A DNA stretch of 38,585 nucleotides from an uncultured Verrucomicrobiota bacterium (lineage in GTDB: Bacteria; Verrucomicrobiota; Verrucomicrobiia; Opitutales; Opitutaceae), in NCBI GenBank assembly GCA_903856725.1, contig CAIOCT010000008.1, forward strand, positions 1 to 38,585, given 5' to 3'. Within the stretch, counting starts at the first letter, position 1; each line of letters begins with the position of its first letter. Position numbers and translations under genes: made by a program. The notes under the pieces were generated by a model. It was not told the origin of the DNA and made no database searches. It was given only the letters and a program-made list of their open reading frames with translations. This document shows positions 9,089 through 16,885 of the stretch, piece by piece.

Positions 9089-9777
9089 CGCGCCCGACGC
9101 AGCACACCGAGTTTGGTTTCTAGCACTTCAAAAACAAGACCCTGCGCAGCACTGAATTCCTGCAAAGCCTGCCGGGAGCCGTCGTAAACGTGCTCGGGCT
9201 GGCAATCATCAATCACGATGATACCGCCAGGACTGAGACGCGGCCACAATTTCTCGAGCGCGGCCTTGGTGGGCAGGTAAAGATCGACATCGAGCAGCAC
9301 AAAGCAGAATGCGGTTTCCTCAGGAAAATCAAAATCTTGGATCGCCGCTGCTTGGGCGGTGACGCGCCTAATGCCGTTAAAGTTCAAAGTGCGCTCAAAC
9401 CAGTGCCGCGAGTTGATCGTAAATTTATCTAACGCCCGCCGATCAGCCGCAGTCTGCTTACCGCGAATCTGTAATTCATGCGCCACATCATTGGCTACAA
9501 ACCCGCCAAAGGTATCGATCGCCCAGTAACGCTTGGTCGGCGCAATCATATCCAGATGCTTATTTAAAAAAACAGTCGTATACCCGCGATAACACCCAAT
9601 CTCACCACAATCGCCGGGCACCCCCGCGGCTTCCGTCAGTAATGTAGTCAGACGGGCGAGCTGCGCCGGCGTAAAAGCGTAACGATATTTGTAGAGCAGA
9701 TAGGATCGAAACGGCGACCAAAACAGCGCCCGCTTCACCAGTCCATCCAACCAAATTTCCCAACGCGAATTAATCAT
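9085..9777 (-). CDS. TylF/macrocin O-methyltransferase-like SAM methyltransferase
   Basis: A 230-residue class I SAM-dependent methyltransferase of the TylF type. The SAM-binding motif is GDCGEIGCYRGYTTVFL (about residues 55-71). The later strand-acidic motif is VLLDVDLYLPTKAALEKLWPRL followed by GGIIVIDDC, which supplies the metal-binding Asp pair of this family. Relatives methylate sugar hydroxyls in macrolides, but in non-producer bacteria they often sit in cell-surface glycan loci. The gene converges on the HAD gene with a four-base overlap and lies two bases after the DUF2721 gene on the same strand, so the two may be cotranscribed. Acceptor unknown. Confidence 0.85.
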   Translation of the reverse strand: MINSRWEIWLDGLVKRALFWSPFRSYLLYKYRYAFTPAQLARLTTLLTEAAGVPGDCGEIGCYRGYTTVFLNKHLDMIAPTKRYWAIDTFGGFVANDVAHELQIRGKQTAADRRALDKFTINSRHWFERTLNFNGIRRVTAQAAAIQDFDFPEETAFCFVLLDVDLYLPTKAALEKLWPRLSPGGIIVIDDCQPEHVYDGSRQALQEFSAAQGLVFEVLETKLGVLRRAR

Positions 9778-9779
9778 GA

Positions 9780-10241
9780 CTACACGCGCTGAGCGCCCCG
9801 CGCTCGGTCAACTTCTAGGCGCAACGCGCGTAAAGAGACATGAATATCCCGCAAAAAAGCGGCGAGAGCGGCAATCAATAGCAGTACGCTAGAAATAAAT
9901 ACCGCCACAAGCTCTAGGGCGAATTCGCGGTGCATCGTAGCATCGAGAAAAATCACTACCACCAAGACACAAGACAGGAGCATACTCGAACCAGCGAGGG
10001 TCACCGCTAAGCGCAACAATTTCGCCCGCTGCCACATAATCTCGAGCTGACGTTCAATATGCGCCCGCCCCTCCCCCATGGCACCTTGAGAATCTCGCGC
10101 CAAGGCTCGCGTGCGATCCACAATTCGACCCAAGCGATTTGTCAGGGTGATTAATAAGCCACTCACTCCGGAAAGTAAAATCACCGGGGTGATCGAGAGC
10201 TGAATGACTGGCAAAAATGAACTAGGGAGGACCGTTTCCAT
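9780..10241 (-). CDS. DUF2721 family membrane protein
   Basis: A small membrane protein of about 153 residues with three predicted helices: one near the N-terminus and two in the second half. The N-terminal helix runs into the family signature TPVILLSGVSGLLITLTNRLGRIVDRTRAL, which identifies DUF2721. Between the helices is a basic amphipathic segment (REL-like, WQRAKLLRLAVT). The ATG at 10241 is chosen since it begins directly before the first conserved segment; the frame is open to 10277. Function is unknown for the whole family. The next gene on the same strand begins two bases beyond its stop codon. Confidence 0.8.
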   Translation of the reverse strand: METVLPSSFLPVIQLSITPVILLSGVSGLLITLTNRLGRIVDRTRALARDSQGAMGEGRAHIERQLEIMWQRAKLLRLAVTLAGSSMLLSCVLVVVIFLDATMHREFALELVAVFISSVLLLIAALAAFLRDIHVSLRALRLEVDRARGAQRV

Positions 10242-10302
10242 GGCCACGAGCATTAAGCCAGCGCAGCCGGAGGGCAATCTTAGTCGCGCAAAAGGCCGGC
10301 CA

Positions 10303-10749
10303 TCATGCCACTGGCCGCCGGGCGATTAACAGCGTCGCGGTCATGTCCTGCACCAATTTGCCCGCTTGATTATAGGTCCGACACTGGAGCTGCAATAACC
10401 CGTAAGCTGGACGCGAAGGCGCCGGCTTCAGCCCGAGAACTTCAGTCACCACTCGCAAGCGATCGCCAGGCAAGACTGGCCGGGGCCAGCGTAGATTTTC
10501 CATGCCTTGGCCAACGACCCCGCCATCGAGCGCCATTTCCCCTTGAACCATCAAACGCATACTTACGGCCGCCGTATGCCAGCCACTAGCGACCAATTGC
10601 CCAAAAAAAGTCGCTCGGGCCGCAACTGCATCCGTGTGAAAAGGCTGCGGATCATACTGCTGGGCAAAAGCAGCGATCTCTGCCGCCGTCATAACGTAAT
10701 CAGCAGTGTTGAATTTGTCCCCGAGCTGCAAATCCTCGTAATAGCGCAT
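10303..10749 (-). CDS. MaoC-like hot-dog fold dehydratase
   Basis: About 148 residues with the MaoC dehydratase (R-hydratase-like) hot-dog fold. The conserved opening is RYYEDLQLGDKF, followed by TAAEIAAFAQQYDPQPFHTD, in which the Asp and His are the hydratase dyad, and by VASGWHTAA and LRWPRPVLPGDRLRV. Enzymes of this type hydrate 2-enoyl-CoA or related thioesters, and many annotated members have no defined substrate. The ATG at 10749 is favoured because conserved sequence starts right there. The frame continues up to 10821, but that part overlaps the leader of the divergent recD2 gene and has no family likeness. It may share a transcript with the DUF2721 gene, 61 bases downstream. Confidence 0.86.
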   Translation of the reverse strand: MRYYEDLQLGDKFNTADYVMTAAEIAAFAQQYDPQPFHTDAVAARATFFGQLVASGWHTAAVSMRLMVQGEMALDGGVVGQGMENLRWPRPVLPGDRLRVVTEVLGLKPAPSRPAYGLLQLQCRTYNQAGKLVQDMTATLLIARRPVA

Positions 10750-10834
10750 GTCTCTCGGATAACTCATTTGGCTGGAAAGTCCAACCCGCCAAGAGTTGCC
10801 TCGCCGCGAAACTGCGTGCATCTAATCAGTATCC

Positions 10835-13087
10835 GTGGCCACTTCTGCCTCCAGTTCTCTGACCGGCGTTCTCGAACGCATCATTTTCTTTAATGAAGAG
10901 AATCATTACACGATCGCTGAATTGCGCCCCGACGCGCTTTCCCCTAAAGCCGTGCAAGCCACTGCGGGCACCGAGGACAGTAGCACCGATCGTGTAACCG
11001 TGGTCGGCGCTCTGCCCGGCGTGCAATGCGGCGAAACGCTCCAACTGACCGGCGAATGGACGCGGCATGCACAGCACGGCGCCCAATTTAAAATTGCCGC
11101 CTTCAAATCGGAACTGCCCTCCTCCGTCTACGGCATCCGAAAATATCTCGGCAGCGGCCTCGTTCCCGGTATCGGCAAAGTTTACGCCAATAAAATCGTC
11201 GATACTTTTGGCACCGATACTCTCCGCGTACTGAGCGAAGAATCAGGCAAGCTGCGTAAGGTTCCCGGCATCGGCAAAGTTCGGGCTACGGCAATCAAGG
11301 AAGCTTGGGCCGAACAAAAAACCCTTAGGGAGGTGCATATTTTTCTGCAAACCTACGGCGTCACCACTTCACAATGCGTGAAGCTCGTTAACCAGTATGG
11401 ACCCGAAGCCAAGCAAGTGGTCATTAACGAACCGTATCGAGTTGCTCGTGAAATTGATGGGATTGGCTTTAAAACTGCCGACCGCATCGCGATCAATCTT
11501 GGCTACGCAAATGACGCGCCGCCCCGGCTTGACGCCGGCCTAATCTACGCCCTTGAAACGCTCCAAGAGGAAGGGCACACGGCTTATCCACGCGGAGAAC
11601 TCGTCGACTACGCCGCCACCCTGCTTGAAACATCCGCCACGCTCCTCGAAGCGCGCATCGAGGCCCTCCTTATTGCCAAGGCTATTAGCCAACAGAACCT
11701 CAGTGCGACTGAGTCCGTGGCGACGGCGTTGCTTCAACTCCCCACCAACGAGCGGGCCGAACGAAAAATTGCTGATGCAGTTAAGCGTCTTAACTCCGTA
11801 CCCTCCGGCCTGCCCACGATCAAAATTGACGCCGCACTTGACTGGGCGCAAAAAAAAGCAGGCTTTGCTTTCCACGACTTGCAGCGTACCGGGCTCCAGC
11901 ATGCTCTGGCGCATAAATTTAGCATCCTCACCGGCGGACCGGGCACCGGAAAGACCACGATCCTCCGCGCGCTCGTCGAAATCCTAAAAGCGAAAAAAGT
12001 GCGCGTTCATCTCGCGGCACCCACTGGCCGGGCCGCGCAACGACTCGCTGAAACCACCGGAGGCTTTGCCTCCACCATTCATCGCTTGTTGAAATTTGAA
12101 GGAGCCAAGGGCGGCTTCACCGTCAATGAATCACATCCCCTGGCGACAGATTATTTAATTGTCGATGAAGCCTCCATGCTCGACTCACGGCTTGCCGCCG
12201 CGCTGCTCTCAGCCGTTCCCGTGCGCGCCCACCTTCTGCTCGTTGGCGACACTGACCAACTACCGAGTGTAGGCGCCGGCAATGTGCTGAAAGATCTCAT
12301 CAGTACCGAACAAATTCCGGTAACTCGCTTGGCGGTCGTCTATCGGCAAAAAGAACAAAGCCTCATCGTGACGGTCGCGCACGCCATCAACGACGGCAAC
12401 CACTCGCCCCCACCCATCGTCAGCGAAGTCGCGCAAGCCCAAGCTTGGAGTGATCTTAATTTCATTGCCGCAAATTCACCTGAAGACTGCCTGGCGAAAG
12501 TCACGGAGCTATGCACCCAATTTATTCCTCAGCACTTCACGTGGCTGCACCCGATCAATGATGTGCAAATTCTCGCGCCGATGCACAAAGGCACGGCGGG
12601 GGTGGCGAATCTCAACCTCGCCCTGCAAGCTGCGCTGAATCCCCAGCACCAGAGCCTCAAAACGATCAGTGGGGAATATCGACCAGGCGATAAGCTCATC
12701 CAGCTGCGGAATAATTATGATAAAGATTTATTTAACGGGGATATTGGAGCGGTGCTCGCAATTGATGGCGTCAAGGGAACGTTGACCGCCGAATTTGACG
12801 GCGCCCAGCACACCTTTGAGCGCAATGAATTCGGTGATCTCGGCCTAGCTTACGCCATCAGCATTCATAAATCACAGGGCAGCGAATATCCCATCGTCAT
12901 CGTCCCGCTACTCAAAGCGCACTTTGTGATGCTCCAGCGCAATTTAATCTACACGGCGATTACGCGGGGCCGAAAAAAAGTATTCATCGTCGGCGAACCA
13001 GCGGCCTACGGCATGGCAGTGCGCAATGCTGAAGCGAAATTGCGCTGCACTCACCTACGCCAAAAAATCTTGGGCCAGAGCCTTTGA
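10835..13087 (+). CDS. recD2: RecD2-type ATP-dependent 5'-3' DNA helicase
   Basis: A 750-residue SF1B helicase of the RecD2 type, found in bacteria without a RecBCD context. Order of domains: an N-terminal OB-like domain (1-95), tandem helix-hairpin-helix motifs (about 100-225, with two copies of PGIGKV and a GIGFKTADRIA), then the motor. Walker A is GGPGTGKTT (Lys373). Motif II is IVDEASML. The C-terminal UvrD-like segment LAYAISIHKSQGSEYP gives motif V, and LIYTAITRGRKKVFIVG gives motif VI. The start is GTG at 10835; no ATG in frame precedes the OB-like region and no Shine-Dalgarno is visible. It acts in recombination and repair in the cytoplasm. It is divergent from the MaoC gene and converges on the MbnP-MbnH gene. 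Confidence 0.93.
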   Translation: MATSASSSLTGVLERIIFFNEENHYTIAELRPDALSPKAVQATAGTEDSSTDRVTVVGALPGVQCGETLQLTGEWTRHAQHGAQFKIAAFKSELPSSVYGIRKYLGSGLVPGIGKVYANKIVDTFGTDTLRVLSEESGKLRKVPGIGKVRATAIKEAWAEQKTLREVHIFLQTYGVTTSQCVKLVNQYGPEAKQVVINEPYRVAREIDGIGFKTADRIAINLGYANDAPPRLDAGLIYALETLQEEGHTAYPRGELVDYAATLLETSATLLEARIEALLIAKAISQQNLSATESVATALLQLPTNERAERKIADAVKRLNSVPSGLPTIKIDAALDWAQKKAGFAFHDLQRTGLQHALAHKFSILTGGPGTGKTTILRALVEILKAKKVRVHLAAPTGRAAQRLAETTGGFASTIHRLLKFEGAKGGFTVNESHPLATDYLIVDEASMLDSRLAAALLSAVPVRAHLLLVGDTDQLPSVGAGNVLKDLISTEQIPVTRLAVVYRQKEQSLIVTVAHAINDGNHSPPPIVSEVAQAQAWSDLNFIAANSPEDCLAKVTELCTQFIPQHFTWLHPINDVQILAPMHKGTAGVANLNLALQAALNPQHQSLKTISGEYRPGDKLIQLRNNYDKDLFNGDIGAVLAIDGVKGTLTAEFDGAQHTFERNEFGDLGLAYAISIHKSQGSEYPIVIVPLLKAHFVMLQRNLIYTAITRGRKKVFIVGEPAAYGMAVRNAEAKLRCTHLRQKILGQSL

Positions 13088-13125
13088 GTAAAGCCTAGCG
13101 GCCTGCGTCGTCTACAGGCCAAAAA

Positions 13126-14886
13126 TCATGGCGCTACTTGAGGCGCGTCGCGGGAGGCGCGGCCTGCGAAACTGCTATCGGTCAGTGTGCGCAGAAAAGC
13201 CACCAAGGCCGCTTGGTCCGCGGCGCTCAGTTGCATGCCCGCCGCGGGATGCTTGGCGAGATTGGGATCAAGATTAGCGGGGCGCTTTACGCCATGATCA
13301 TAATGAGCAAGCACCGCCTCCAGGGTTTTGAAGCGCCCATCGTGCATATAAGGAGCGGTGAGTTCTACATTGCGCAGCGATGGTGTTTTAAAGCGCCCAT
13401 GATCATCAGATCGCCCCGTCGTAAGTTTGGCTCCGGCGTCCGTCGCCACTCGATCGAGCCCATTGCTGCGCACGGCAAAATCACTAAACAAACCGCCGCC
13501 GTGGCAGTGAAAACAATCGCCACCGCGTTTACCTCGCACGGGATCGTATTCGGTTAAAAATAATTCCAGCCCGCGATTTTCTTGAGCCGTCAAAGGAGCC
13601 CCACCCCGCGCAGCCCGATCAAAGCGCGCATCAACTGAAACCAAGGTAAGTAAAAACTGCTCGAGCGCGCGCCCAATACGATCACGGGTAATTTGGGGCG
13701 AGCCAAAGGCCGCAGCGAAGTCGTGACCAACCTGCGGATCGTCCGCGAGTTTGGCCTCCACGTCGGCCAACTCAGCATTCATTTCGATCGGATTGGTCAT
13801 CGCCGCTAGAGCTTGCGCGCGGATCGTGGGTTGTGCGGCGTCCCAAGCGTAGGCCGGATGCCAGGCAAGATTGAAGAGGGGCATGGCGTTGCGATGCCCA
13901 AGCTGGCCCTCGGCGCCCCGACTCAACGCCACGCGATCACTCATGGCTTGGCGTGGATCATGACAACTCGCGCACGACTGGCGATCGTTACCCGAAAGCC
14001 GTCGGTCGAAAAAAAGCTGCCGCCCTAAAGCAACGCCTTCGTGTGTCAGCGCATTATCGGCGGGTAGCATCGGCTGTGGAAATCCCGCCGGGACAATAAA
14101 TGCCAGCGGCGTGCCCACCGGCGCCGCAACGACGGGGACCGCCGCGACATAAGGTTCAGCCGCGCGGAGCGGCGCAGCGTCCAGCCAGAACATGGCCCGC
14201 TGCGTCACTTTTACTAATTGACTGGCGAGTGCATCATGAGCCCCTGAATGCGTGGTATCACTGCCATCTTCGGCAGAGATTTTCCGCTCTTTGAAAAAAG
14301 CGGCGACGTCCAAGGCCAGATCTACTCGGGTGACATCCTTGATTTCAAATTTTGTCAAAAACCGCACGGTCATCAGGGCCGCATCGGTTGCGAGGTGATA
14401 AGAAAAACCGGCAGGAGACGTCCCGGGGGAGTTTTGCCAAAAACCTTCGAGGGCCAGAAAAACATAACCGCCCTGCCAATTCCAATGCAGTTTATTCACC
14501 AATGGGTTCAAGGCTTGCCCAGCTGACCATTGCCCAGGATCGGCGTGGTTAGCGTAGGGCCCGACTCCGATAGATAACTGGAGCCCAGTATATTTTCCCG
14601 CTGGAATATCCGCGAGCGGCACTTCCAGCCGACCGCTCGCGGCATCGATAAATCCATATTGGCCCTCGAGGCGCACGACCGAGCCATCGGCCCGCTGCAG
14701 TTGAAAATCGGATAACAACGCGGACAGTCGAGTGACTCGGACCGACTGCCCTGCAGCCGTTGCAAATTCCGCCGAAGGTACCGAGAGGGCGGCCTGACCC
14801 CACCGCGGGTTAATGTGCAATCGCAACTCCGCCGCGCCACTGGCCGAGACTAGGAGCAGCCAAGTTAAGCCCAGACGAAAAAGCAT
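13126..14886 (-). CDS. MbnP-like copper-binding domain fused to an MbnH-like di-haem peroxidase domain
   Basis: A secreted protein of about 586 residues with two parts. After a signal peptide ending near SASGAA, residues about 20-240 match the MbnP-like family: LRLHINPRW, VTRLSALLSDFQLQRADGS, GKYTGLQLSIGVG, the Trp-rich LHWNWQGGYVFLALEG, and the polar/His tail typical of the domain. A short Ala/Pro/Val linker follows. Residues about 265-570 are a bacterial di-haem cytochrome c peroxidase/MauG-type domain with haem motifs CASCH and CFHCH, GHRNAMPLFNLAW and APYMHDGRF. In the known pair, MbnH oxidises a Trp of MbnP to kynurenine, which creates a Cu(I) site; here enzyme and substrate are one chain. 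ATG 14886 is chosen; a TTG at 14898 overlaps the stop of the upstream YHYH gene. Function is inferred by homology. Confidence 0.85.
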   Translation of the reverse strand: MLFRLGLTWLLLVSASGAAELRLHINPRWGQAALSVPSAEFATAAGQSVRVTRLSALLSDFQLQRADGSVVRLEGQYGFIDAASGRLEVPLADIPAGKYTGLQLSIGVGPYANHADPGQWSAGQALNPLVNKLHWNWQGGYVFLALEGFWQNSPGTSPAGFSYHLATDAALMTVRFLTKFEIKDVTRVDLALDVAAFFKERKISAEDGSDTTHSGAHDALASQLVKVTQRAMFWLDAAPLRAAEPYVAAVPVVAAPVGTPLAFIVPAGFPQPMLPADNALTHEGVALGRQLFFDRRLSGNDRQSCASCHDPRQAMSDRVALSRGAEGQLGHRNAMPLFNLAWHPAYAWDAAQPTIRAQALAAMTNPIEMNAELADVEAKLADDPQVGHDFAAAFGSPQITRDRIGRALEQFLLTLVSVDARFDRAARGGAPLTAQENRGLELFLTEYDPVRGKRGGDCFHCHGGGLFSDFAVRSNGLDRVATDAGAKLTTGRSDDHGRFKTPSLRNVELTAPYMHDGRFKTLEAVLAHYDHGVKRPANLDPNLAKHPAAGMQLSAADQAALVAFLRTLTDSSFAGRASRDAPQVAP

Positions 14887-14894
14887 GATGATAT

Positions 14895-16604
14895 TCAAGC
14901 AGATCTAACGCGGCGGCGAAGTAGACCGAGCAAAGCGAGCAATCCGCCGAACCACCAACTGGGGGCTCCGCCTCCGCCTCCGCTCGAGGCGGCCGGCGTC
15001 GTTGTGACAGTCGGGGCGGGCATAGGGGGAGGTGTCGTGGGCGTGGTGGGCGTGGTCGGGGTGGTGCTAGCGGCGCTCACCGCGCCGGTAGCGGTGCTAC
15101 CAGAAGCAAGATAGGATAATGCAACCGTTGTGCCGACAGGCATACCAATCGGACCGTTGGTGTCGTAGACCGCGATGGCCGTCAGCGTGACGCGATAATA
15201 ATTTTCCTTGGTCGTAGCGACATAGGTCGTCGCATTCCCGCTGCTGGTAAGAGCAGAGGCTAATGTCGTGTAGGTCGTACCACCCGAAGAGGCCTCCACT
15301 TTATAAGTAGCGCCCTCAACTGAATTCCAGATCAGGGAAACCCCATTACCCGAGGTCGTACCAGTCAGCGTAATGGCGGCAGTGGGCGCGCCGCGATCAT
15401 ACTCCGTGACGGTTTCGCTAATGCTGGTGACAATTTTCCCGGTCGGGCTGCCATAAAACCAGCGGCCGATAATATAAGGGAATTTCGGGGTGCCATCCGC
15501 TTCAATTGTTATAAAGTAAGCATAAGTGCCGTTCGGGAATTCGGGCGTGACGCAAAAGCGGCCATTATATTGGTCGAGGTCAAAGTCGACCCCCTGCAAT
15601 TTACCGAGATCGCCAAGATAATCATAATCTTCTAGATAGTGACCCAAGGTGTAAGTCGCACTGACAACGGGTCCTTGTTGGTTGGTGGCAAGCGCGACCC
15701 CCCGATTCTGGGCGAGAGCGGCCCAAGGGGGCAGTGTGGTGCGACCAGTGGTAGGGAGGTTTGTCGTACCATTTGTTCCATCACGCTTAACGTAACCCGG
15801 CACCATCCGGCGCAGACCGCTCGATACGTTAAGCGCACTAGCATAACCATAGGGCCCGTACACGGGATGCCCGTCAGCGAGCCAGGCGAGAATAGGCGAG
15901 TGCTTCGTAATCGGTGCAGTGCTCTCGGTGTAGGCCTTGGTCACAGCGTCAAAATTAACATGGTCACCCAACAAAAAACGGAGGGCCGGCGTGTTGGCGT
16001 GATAATGATAATTGGAACCAGCCTGATGAGCAAAAGCCGGATCAAAAGTCATGCCTTCGTTGATATAAGCATCACGGTTCCAGATCCCATCGCCCCGCAA
16101 TCCATTCGTAGGATTTCCATCCTGAGCCGAGCTATTTGCGTAAGCGAAGGTATCACGATTATCGAAGAGCGCGACTCCATCCACCCCCACCCCAATCGGA
16201 CCTGCATTAGTCAGAGTTTTTGCCAAAGGCACCACCGGCGTGCGCGGTAGCTGAAAAAGCGCGTTTTGATTCGCTGGAAAATTTCCGAAATTCTGCGTGT
16301 GCGCCGCGTTCCCGTACCATGGGCCCATAATGTGATAGCCTAAGCCAGTCGTGCGAAGATAGACCGAATTGGTGGAGAATTGCACCTGGGTCACCCCAGC
16401 ATAGACCGGCGAAGACTGCACGCCGACCCCGCGGCTCCAAGTCAACGAAGCCGTACCCGCTAACTTATTGGCATCGGATTCGTAGAGTCGCGCATAGGAG
16501 CCACTCGCATCAGTCAACCAACTGGTGATGCGCGGGTCCGTAACGGTGCTCTGGGCCCATGCCGTGATCGCGATCATTAAAAATAGCGAAAAAAACTTAA
16601 TCAT
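14895..16604 (-). CDS. Secreted YHYH-domain protein with a GlyGly-CTERM-like tail
   Basis: A 569-residue exported protein. A signal peptide (about 1-17, ending WAQ) comes first. The central region (about 90-330) is a YHYH domain, named for the tetrad seen at residues 199-202, with the further conserved DGHPVYGPYGY at 244-254. A fibronectin-like region (about 400-500, SLIWNSVEGATYKVE) precedes a Thr-Pro repeat linker. The C-terminus has five glycines near 542, a hydrophobic helix and a final RRRVRSA, which is the layout of GlyGly-CTERM (rhombosortase) sorting tails. YHYH domains have no firmly established function. The stop codon overlaps a possible start of the MbnP-MbnH gene by four bases, so the two proteins are probably made together. 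The T-rich start context at 16604 lacks a Shine-Dalgarno. A metal-related role is only inferred. Confidence 0.83.
   Translation of the reverse strand: MIKFFSLFLMIAITAWAQSTVTDPRITSWLTDASGSYARLYESDANKLAGTASLTWSRGVGVQSSPVYAGVTQVQFSTNSVYLRTTGLGYHIMGPWYGNAAHTQNFGNFPANQNALFQLPRTPVVPLAKTLTNAGPIGVGVDGVALFDNRDTFAYANSSAQDGNPTNGLRGDGIWNRDAYINEGMTFDPAFAHQAGSNYHYHANTPALRFLLGDHVNFDAVTKAYTESTAPITKHSPILAWLADGHPVYGPYGYASALNVSSGLRRMVPGYVKRDGTNGTTNLPTTGRTTLPPWAALAQNRGVALATNQQGPVVSATYTLGHYLEDYDYLGDLGKLQGVDFDLDQYNGRFCVTPEFPNGTYAYFITIEADGTPKFPYIIGRWFYGSPTGKIVTSISETVTEYDRGAPTAAITLTGTTSGNGVSLIWNSVEGATYKVEASSGGTTYTTLASALTSSGNATTYVATTKENYYRVTLTAIAVYDTNGPIGMPVGTTVALSYLASGSTATGAVSAASTTPTTPTTPTTPPPMPAPTVTTTPAASSGGGGGAPSWWFGGLLALLGLLRRRVRSA
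15031..15066. repeat. 9-nt tandem repeat coding the Thr-Pro linker
   Basis: Three to four imperfect copies of a GTGGGCGTG-type unit encode, on the minus strand, the (Thr-Pro-Thr) repeats just before the GlyGly-CTERM-like tail of the YHYH protein. It is an in-frame low-complexity linker that could vary in length between strains. Confidence 0.6.
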
Positions 16605-16885
16605 AAAAAATAAATTACTTCGCAGGAATTATAGAAAGATACTGCCGTGCTAAGACCCTAGCTAAAAACTACAGAAGTGGACCTTCGTATATTGCAACAG
16701 TTCCAAAGACGTCATAATTTTAGTGAGGTTACTGCCGCCATCATCTGGCTCATGTATGGCGTCATCAACCGATATTAATTCCACTAGGCCGGCTAACCGC
16801 CCGGCGCATGATTTGCTCCTTTTGTCCTATTGGCAGCGGCATAATCATCTGCTCAATTAAACATTTCAACCTCCCCCCTCTTCTC
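16605..16885. promoter_or_regulatory. Divergent intergenic region between the YHYH gene and the first M16 peptidase gene
   Basis: 281 bases separate the two divergent starts. The region should contain promoters for both units. I see AT-rich blocks near 16600-16640, 16655-16675 and 16770-16790, but no convincing -35/-10 pair with standard spacing, no long palindrome and no RNA element. The last bases before the M16 ATG are a pyrimidine-rich stretch. Confidence 0.4.

Noticed and set aside
13100-13120. GGCCTG/CAGGCC stem between recD2 and the MbnP-MbnH gene as a terminator
   Set aside because: Only six-base arms with a nine-base loop, and no T-run follows on either strand.
15031-15066. Tandem repeat as a CRISPR or phase-variation tract
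   Set aside because: The units are short, have no spacers and stay in frame as a Thr-Pro linker; there are no cas genes.
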